A stretch of 64,000 nt of DNA from positions 16,254,920 to 16,318,919 of the forward strand of contig CM046844.1 of NCBI GenBank assembly GCA_025618425.1, read 5' to 3'. The notes beneath the pieces were generated by a model. That model ran no database searches. It was not told the DNA's origin and saw only the letters and a list, made by a program, of their open reading frames with translations. The stretch comes from Heliocidaris tuberculata (taxonomy: Eukaryota; Echinodermata; Echinoidea; Camarodonta; Echinometridae). Positions 62,411-64,000 of the stretch are shown here, piece after piece. Positions within the stretch are counted from its first letter, which is position 1. Every line of letters begins with the position of its first letter. Position numbers and translations under genes: made by a program.

Positions 62411-63651
62411 CCTGTTTCTCTCCCTCTCTCTTTATCTGTCAATAATTTTATTTCATTATCTAACTCTCTCTTATTCTCCCTATTTCTATATCTCGTTTTC
62501 TTTCTCACCATTGCTCTCTTACACACAAGCAATCCTTCCTCTCTCTATCTCTCTCTCTTCTCTCCATTTGGACGCTCCCCTACCTCCCACATCTATACCC
62601 CTTTCCCATTTCTTCAAAGTATAGATCTCACTCGTCTCCTGAGAAAAACTAAATTTTTGTCCAATTCAATCAGGAGCACTCAAGAAGTGCTCAAATTTTG
62701 AAAATTCAACCAAAGTCACACACAAACACACATAAGTGCTGCAGAATGCAGACACTATTACGCTCTCAATCTAGCTGAAGAACAGCTAGACATCATTGAT
62801 ATATTAATCAATTACTATATAAATTCAGAATATGATTCTTCTTATTCATATTATTATTCTTATATACCTGTGTGTCTATTACCAGCTTGGCTTGTTTCTC
62901 CACCTCTGTGTGTAATTCACTGCATGTCTTCTTAGATGCAGCTAATGCTGATGCAAACACCTACAGATACAAGAGATTACAATACTCATTATCACAAAGA
63001 TAAGTCATGATGTTGTAAAGGTGTCAGACAAAGAATCAAAATTTAGAAAAGGAAAGTCAATGTTGATTTTCGACAAGAATGATAAAATTCCACTAGTACA
63101 GCAGCATGAATAATTCGAAAGTCATGTGTTTCTTGTTTTTTGTGTGTGTGTTTTTTGGGGGGGTGTTTTATTTTTTTTGGTGTGCACCTCCATAGAGTGG
63201 TAGCCTCTCCCATTTAGGCTCTGAAGTTTATCTTTTTAGGTAATGATTTTGTTTGCATTTTGCTATTTGTTCTTGTTGATATTTTATTGGTCAAGGAACA
63301 GTGTAGACAACTTATAAGTATTACTTTGGTCTAATTTTTGTGTATTTTGAATAATTTTTGTATTTTTGTATTATTTTGGATTTAATCTTAATTTTCCGGT
63401 AAACCGTGCGCTTAGAAACATCCGTATTAAGCGCCTAATAATTGTATTGTATTATTATTATTATTATTATGATAATTATAGGGATAATTTCAAAGAAATT
63501 TCATGAGATTGTCATCACCCAAGTGCTTAATATTTTCATAAATAATAACTTGTAGTGTAGAAAAATAGTTACACATGACATAGGGAATTGATTAGGTTGT
63601 AACCCACCTTGTTCTGTTCCAGTTGCTCTACTAATTTCTCATCTTTTGAGG
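42412..63651 (-). CDS. CCDC150: CCDC150-like coiled-coil protein, C-terminal 847 residues in 20 exons (5' end outside window)
   Basis: Twenty exons from 63,651 down to the stop at 42,412 join in frame with GT-AG junctions (total 2,546 bp, the first two bases completing a codon from an earlier exon). The product is almost entirely heptad-rich coiled coil (high Glu, Lys, Gln, Leu; no membrane span). Identity rests on remembered human CCDC150 landmarks: LESIMTSHGQLQ (human LENVMTSHSELQ), QKTQL...KEMEQTKAEYAAKN...F...M..LQREL (human QKTQI...KQMELIKDQYQKKN...), and LQEAHNWFQSRYSSLQ (human LEEAHRWFKHRFDGLQ). Human CCDC150 has about 1,100 residues, so roughly 250 are expected upstream. Function is poorly known; cytoskeletal or ciliary roles are only guesses. 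The C-terminus ends in a short acidic stretch unlike human. Confidence 0.82.
42644..42770. mobile_element. pogo/Tigger-like MITE, family O copy 2
   Basis: Ends CAGTGAAACTCACTATAAAG and TTTTCCACTG; shares GGGACCATGAA and TTGTTATATCAGGAATC with the copies at 40,011 and 61,309. Confidence 0.7.
42949..44712. mobile_element. Fold-back element with 95-bp satellite core, family S copy 2
   Basis: 1,764 bp. Left end TTAAAGGATAACTGAGGCC, right end (reversed) TTAAAGGGTCTCTGAGGCC; the arms stay alignable (AATAATTTGTRTA...AAAATCAACC). The core at about 43,170-44,430 is a tandem array of about 13 units of 95 bp (marker CCAAATCAATTTTC, spaced 84-104 bp), with a higher-order period of three to four units marked by GTATTTTGCGTCTTA. 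Lies in the last CCDC150 intron. Confidence 0.8.
44709..45213. mobile_element. T2/Kolobok-type MITE, family E, carrying two CRE palindromes
   Basis: 505 bp, ends TTAAAGGGAAAGTTCACCC on both strands, long inverted arms. A TGACGTCA palindrome sits in each arm (44,843-44,850 and 45,072-45,079). Its left TTAA is shared with the right TTAA of the preceding element. Confidence 0.87.
45225..45285 (-). mobile_element. Terminal fragment of a family A/S-type MITE
   Basis: Reversed, it reads TTAAAGGGTACCAGTTACC and then GTACAGCTAGAATGTATAAA, the start shared by families A and S. Truncated after about 60 bp. Confidence 0.65.
45637..45783 (-). CDS. CCDC150: CCDC150-like exon s
   Basis: 147 bp, phase 0 to 0; acceptor TGTGTAATCCAG preceded by an AT dinucleotide run, donor TTG|GTAAGA. 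It encodes ASRQALNQLANQAEVDQLET, RTQMHNLAMRVQAERDHATF and TDHKMQKLL. If the donor were not used, 12 extra residues would follow before a stop, so an alternative C-terminus is possible. Confidence 0.82.
45796..45832. repeat. (AT)n microsatellite
   Basis: About 18 AT units starting 13 bp upstream of the acceptor of CCDC150 exon s, replacing the usual pyrimidine tract. Confidence 0.95.
46713..46901 (-). CDS. CCDC150: CCDC150-like exon r
   Basis: 189 bp, phase 0 to 0; acceptor CTCGCTTAG, donor AGG|GTAAGT. It encodes ISNHLQEAHNWFQSRYSSLQ, then KALSETKKKQALLEQ and ends KKAEDMIR. The EAHNWFQSRYSSLQ stretch is diagnostic for CCDC150 (human EAHRWFKHRFDGLQ). Confidence 0.9.
47130..47273. mobile_element. 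F-type MITE relic
   Basis: GGGCCCTGTTTTGTAAAACA start and the interior CATCAATGACAAGTTG...CACCGACAAGACACTTGATGAA match 12,820-12,949. Confidence 0.65.
47541..47691 (-). CDS. CCDC150: CCDC150-like exon q
   Basis: 151 bp; acceptor CCTCACCAG, donor CAG|GTATGT. It completes Arg and encodes DKVRKLERDAEKGSRIQKEN, AMLKKQLREMEEKKSAAEEK and LAEASNESLQ; it corresponds to the human segment ending ENTLKEASVESEQ. Confidence 0.88.
47961..48211 (-). CDS. CCDC150: CCDC150-like exon p
   Basis: 251 bp; acceptor TGATTGACAG, donor CAAG|GTAAAA. It encodes IRLGSQKTQLDQFRNTQRAN, IQDQLKEMEQTKAEYAAKNR, TIASFMDQMSGLQRELESLS and ends KEESDHS. Spacing and residues follow the conserved C-terminal half of human CCDC150 closely. 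Confidence 0.9.
48416..48560 (-). pseudogene. Decayed partial duplicate of CCDC150 exon o, copy 2
   Basis: A more diverged second copy beginning GAGTTTTGAGCGTTTCT on the plus strand, with CATCTGCTGA, CTAGCCAACT, and TTTGTCTGATTTTACTCAA at the same spacing as in the exon. It is weaker than copy 1. Confidence 0.5.
48592..48740 (-). pseudogene. Decayed partial duplicate of CCDC150 exon o, copy 1
   Basis: The plus strand repeats the exon's order of words with substitutions and small gaps: ATGTCCTCTAGTCTGCT, AAGAGTT, TTTGGCTAACTTCTTTGCTCT, GTTTGTCTGAGT. The matching part of the real exon is 48,815-48,950. The reading frame is broken. Confidence 0.7.
48793..49030 (-). CDS. CCDC150: CCDC150-like exon o
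   Basis: 238 bp; acceptor CACCTTGTAG, donor AAA|GTAAGT. It encodes QHEKEESHRIKEELAGKIES, LKQQLRSTRDSNHKKLTLEL, and ends LLSRLEDMEQKHSKLK in phase 0. Two decayed partial duplicates lie immediately downstream (48,592-48,740 and 48,416-48,560). Confidence 0.87.
49112..49527 (+). mobile_element. piggyBac-like MITE, family K copy 2
   Basis: 416 bp, ends AACCCTTTCAAGACAATTGA and (reversed) ATCCCTTTCAGGACAAG. The flanking TTAA has mutated to ATAA on both sides. Confidence 0.82.
49763..50137 (+). mobile_element. T2/Kolobok-type MITE, family A copy 3
   Basis: 375 bp, start CTCAAAGTGTACCAACCATC, end (reversed) TTAAAGGGTACCAATCACC, same interior as copies 1 and 2, in the intron between CCDC150 exons o and n. 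Confidence 0.85.
50237..50406 (-). CDS. CCDC150: CCDC150-like exon n
   Basis: 170 bp; acceptor TTTTGTACCAG, donor CCAG|GTAGGA. It encodes LASLNADLAKAAQSQSKMAT, RLQEALATISKQQIATEGLQ and GEVDKRAAQYQILSDT, leaving AG of an Arg codon. Confidence 0.86.
50637..50712 (+). repeat. Interstitial TTAGGG-like repeat
   Basis: Degenerate telomere-type units: TTAGGGTTAAGG, TTAGGTTTAGGGTTAGG, TTTAGGGGGAGGGTTAGGG over about 75 bp inside a CCDC150 intron. Confidence 0.75.
50897..50990 (-). CDS. CCDC150: CCDC150-like exon m
   Basis: 94 bp; acceptor CATATTCAG, donor CAG|GTTAGG. It completes an Arg codon and encodes QSHKRSMEKMQREVTRLQEQ then LAAMETADSNQ, ending in phase 0. Confidence 0.83.
51564..51733 (-). CDS. 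CCDC150: CCDC150-like exon l
   Basis: 170 bp; acceptor CTCTTCTGCAG, donor AAAG|GTAGAT. It encodes TTTLQKNLNEARSDHNKMAT, LESIMTSHGQLQVVVETFQT and ends DHELAALRQE, leaving AG. The LESIMTSHGQLQ segment is one of the best matches to human CCDC150. Confidence 0.87.
51928..52878. mobile_element. hAT-like element, family I copy 1, perfect 8-bp target duplication
   Basis: 951 bp; perfect 12-base inverted ends TAGGCCTGAGTC / GACTCAGGCCTA; flanked by ACTATAAT at 51,920-51,927 and 52,879-52,886. GC-rich subterminal CCGGTG/CGGCGG words. A second partial head (TAGGCTTGAGTCATAACGG) lies at 52,140. No transposase. Confidence 0.92.
52887..53178 (-). mobile_element. tRNA-derived SINE
   Basis: Read on the minus strand: a head with an A-box-like TGGTGTAGTTGAGTGG and a B box GGTTCGATCCC, about 50 bp apart, then a body and a 3' tail CACTTTATAAATCCAGAAT followed by ATTATTATTATTA. 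This is the arrangement of a Pol III SINE. The tail was the target of the adjoining hAT-like insertion. Confidence 0.8.
53253..53381 (-). CDS. CCDC150: CCDC150-like exon k
   Basis: 129 bp, phase 0 to 0; acceptor GTATTATAG, donor AAG|GTAAGC. It encodes EQANASRKEEDFSLALQARN then DALKDVDKLRGELEALKLRE and KQK. Confidence 0.84.
53757..54156 (+). mobile_element. T2/Kolobok-type MITE, family H copy 1
   Basis: 400 bp; ends TTAAAGGGATTCAGTAA and (reversed) TTAAAGTGACTTGGTAACTT with TTAA borders. Shows the empty site for the insertion in copy 2. Confidence 0.87.
54547..54609 (-). CDS. CCDC150: CCDC150-like exon j
   Basis: 63 bp, phase 0 to 0; acceptor AATGGCACAG, donor CAG|GTATGT. It encodes AKRELTEAEQNLQHTENVLK and Q. 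Confidence 0.8.
54846..54925. repeat. (TC)n microsatellite
   Basis: CT-rich run with a few CCT interruptions. Confidence 0.9.
55067..55258 (-). CDS. CCDC150: CCDC150-like exon i
   Basis: 192 bp, phase 0 to 0; acceptor TATTTGTTTCAG, donor GAG|GTAAGA. It encodes SAHQKVESTISELLDSKNRL, then AYEKGQLQNRVEQLQRDMKT and ends GDLESKLRE. Continuous coiled coil. Confidence 0.88.
55742..57115 (-). mobile_element. T2/Kolobok-type MITE, family H copy 2, split by a nested insertion
   Basis: The outer parts (55,742-55,985 and 56,958-57,115) together match copy 1 in reverse (about 396 bp without the insertion and its duplication). Ends TTAAAGTGATTTGGTAAC and (reversed) TTAAAGGGATTCGGTAAC. Confidence 0.87.
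55986..56957. mobile_element. 972-bp nested transposon with TAGGGACACTGATTTTCCG ends
   Basis: Inverted ends TAGGGACACTGATTTTCCG; flanked by TATTCA (55,980-55,985 and 56,958-56,963), a 6-bp target duplication. Subterminal regions repeat ACGGAA words (ACGGAAAA, GAAACGGAA). The middle (56,340-56,540) is GC-rich with GGCGTGTGCG. No transposase. Confidence 0.88.
57141..57233 (-). CDS. CCDC150: CCDC150-like exon h
   Basis: 93 bp, phase 0 to 0; acceptor TTTCCTGTAG, donor CAG|GTGAGC. It encodes AEITNLTRHKEAAEQDNTQL then RERIAILEQHQ. At least two decayed duplicates of this exon lie just upstream in transcription (57,262-57,372 and 57,388-57,486). Confidence 0.84.
57262..57372 (-). pseudogene. Decayed duplicate of CCDC150 exon h, copy 1
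   Basis: On the minus strand it still reads AEISNLTRQKVTGEQDNTQL then RETIPIIK in frame, clearly the same peptide as exon h, but the acceptor TAG has become TCG and there is no donor, so it should not splice. Confidence 0.75.
57388..57486 (-). pseudogene. Decayed duplicate of CCDC150 exon h, copy 2
   Basis: It keeps a TAG acceptor and the stretch TEITNLTRHKGAA, followed by an in-frame TAG stop. A further fragment at about 57,505-57,560 (shared GTATTATCTTGTT on the plus strand) may be a third copy. Confidence 0.7.
57875..57943 (-). CDS. CCDC150: CCDC150-like exon g
   Basis: 69 bp, phase 0 to 0; acceptor CTTTGTCAG, donor CAG|GTCAGT. It encodes VNQAVDSMTEERRSVQDKII and QAQ. Confidence 0.82.
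58059..58074. repeat. Poly-G run
   Basis: About 16 consecutive G on the plus strand. Confidence 0.95.
58266..58681 (+). mobile_element. piggyBac-like MITE, family K copy 3
   Basis: 416 bp, ends TTAACCCTTTCAAGACAATT and (reversed) TTAACCCTTTCATGACAGG, flanked by intact TTAA. Confidence 0.88.
58958..59050 (-). CDS. CCDC150: CCDC150-like exon f
   Basis: 93 bp, phase 0 to 0; acceptor GTTCCTAG, donor GAG|GTAAGG. It encodes EHATGLLKDELSEALREKEA and VLKSKDTLMDE. Confidence 0.82.
59812..59896 (-). CDS. CCDC150: CCDC150-like exon e
   Basis: 85 bp; acceptor CTTCTGTGCAG, donor TTG|GTAAGG. It completes the split Ser codon and encodes SRLEEQLITAKLKLSEQETK followed by HQNEIASL, ending in phase 0. Confidence 0.82.
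60120..60140. repeat. Poly-G run
   Basis: About 21 consecutive G on the plus strand, in the intron between exons e and d. Confidence 0.95.
60456..60577 (-). CDS. CCDC150: CCDC150-like exon d
   Basis: 122 bp; acceptor GTTTTATAG, donor CCAG|GTATG. It encodes EEQSIVAELESRIDLLEKQK then QDYESRLSQERRGKQSVQSS, leaving AG of the next codon. Strong heptad pattern. Confidence 0.83.
61033..61110 (-). CDS. CCDC150: CCDC150-like exon c
   Basis: 78 bp, phase 0 to 0; acceptor CTCCTTTTCAG, donor CAG|GTAAGG. It encodes TLLVQVQSERGSLQEIVQKT and TPHPSQ; the Pro-containing end marks a break in the coil. Confidence 0.78.
61231..61308. repeat. (TC)n(TA)n compound microsatellite
   Basis: About 30 TC units followed by about 9 TA units; the TA part continues after the two elements that follow (61,466-61,491, 61,587-61,622, 62,383-62,410). 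Confidence 0.95.
61309..61465 (+). mobile_element. pogo/Tigger-like MITE, family O copy 3
   Basis: Starts CAGTGGAAACTCATTATAAAG directly in the TA run and contains CCTGATATAACAAGGTA twice. The right end is lost in the next TA run. Confidence 0.7.
61623..62381. mobile_element. hAT-like element, family I copy 2
   Basis: 759 bp with the same perfect 12-base ends TAGGCCTGAGTC as 51,928-52,878, flanked by ATATATAT on both sides. GC-rich subterminal words CGGGTTT and GGGGACCGG. Confidence 0.88.
62868..62960 (-). CDS. CCDC150: CCDC150-like exon b
   Basis: 93 bp, phase 0 to 0; acceptor TTGTATCTGTAG, donor CAG|GTATAT. It encodes VFASALAASKKTCSELHTEV and then EKQAKLVIDTQ, amphipathic coiled coil. Confidence 0.78.
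63395..63470 (+). repeat. SINE 3' tail fragment
   Basis: GTGCGCTTAGAAACATCCG, then TTAAGCGCCTAATAATTGTA and an ATT trinucleotide run; resembles the 3' end of a tRNA-type SINE. Confidence 0.45.
63608..63651 (-). CDS. CCDC150: CCDC150-like exon a (first in window)
   Basis: 44 bp; acceptor GTTATTTGAAG, donor AAG|GTGGGT. It encodes SKDEKLVEQLEQNK after two bases that finish a codon from an unseen upstream exon. The weak acceptor and small size make this the least certain exon of the chain, but phase and coiled-coil character fit. Confidence 0.6.
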
Positions 63652-64000
63652 CTTCAAATAACGAATAAATGTAAAAACAAAGAACAAGGTTTAGAATATC
63701 ATACAACTGTATTTAAATGGAATAGGGAACATCTTCAAAACCAGCATATGTACATCCCTGGTACTATTTATTTATCTTCAGTATAAGAAAAAAAATTTAA
63801 AATATTGATAACATTTTCCATTATACAGTTTATCATTATCATTGATCACTCCTGCCAATATCACTGATTATCATTCTTAATCATGAATCTACTACCTCTG
63901 ATGCAACAGGTGGATTTCTGCTAGAATCTGTAATCATTAACTCACTGGATAGTGAGTCCGAAAGAATAGTGAATATTACATGTTTCATACTGGAAATAAA
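63652..64000. other. CCDC150 intron, no supportable exon
   Basis: AT-rich; a possible 25-bp exon near 63,895 was considered and not accepted. Earlier CCDC150 exons should lie beyond the edge. Confidence 0.5.

Noticed and set aside
63894..63935. An additional 25-bp CCDC150 exon ending AGAG|GTAGTAG
   Set aside because: Phase could be made to fit, but the exon would be only 25 bp with a weak donor and no recognisable peptide.

Overview
The window looks like a piece of an invertebrate deuterostome nuclear genome, most likely an echinoderm such as a sea urchin. It is AT-rich, the genes are split into many small exons by long introns, there are no bacterial-style reading frames, and MITE-like DNA transposons, palindromes, microsatellites and a tRNA-derived SINE are very dense. 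The species call is an inference from this general style; no species-specific marker was found.

Two genes are supported, both on the minus strand and arranged in tandem. (1) 63,651 to 42,412 holds the 3' part (20 exons, 847 residues plus stop) of a coiled-coil protein that I identify as CCDC150. Its first exons lie beyond the right edge. (2) 29,209 to 14,075 holds a complete coding region (7 exons, 498 residues) of an SLC35E2-type transporter of the triose-phosphate/nucleotide-sugar translocator family. All exons were built by hand from splice signals and phases, and both chains stay in frame from end to end. The two proteins have no known shared pathway and sit side by side without an evident functional link. 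The SLC35E2 promoter should lie between about 29.4 and 42.3 kb; a CpG-richer stretch at 32.1-32.5 kb is the best candidate.

Region by region: 1-14 kb is gene-free and rich in repeats (hAT-like, T2/Kolobok-like, mariner-like and piggyBac-like short elements, a TGACCT-rich repeat, a 95-bp satellite). 14-29 kb is the transporter gene with large introns that contain two long palindromes and a second TGACCT-rich repeat. 29-42 kb is intergenic, with two long TTC/GAA arrays (about 660 and 900 bp) and several transposons. 42-64 kb is the coiled-coil gene, whose introns hold a 1.76-kb fold-back element with a satellite core, two related hAT-like elements, a SINE, a nested transposon pair and piggyBac-like MITEs.

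The most notable patterns are these: at least eight otherwise different element families share the terminus TTAAAGG with TTAA targets, and some abut while sharing one TTAA; a 95-bp satellite sits inside a fold-back element at two loci; and small decayed duplicates of single coding exons lie next to the real exon in both genes. No retrotransposon or transposase coding sequence was recognised, so every mobile element here appears to be non-autonomous.
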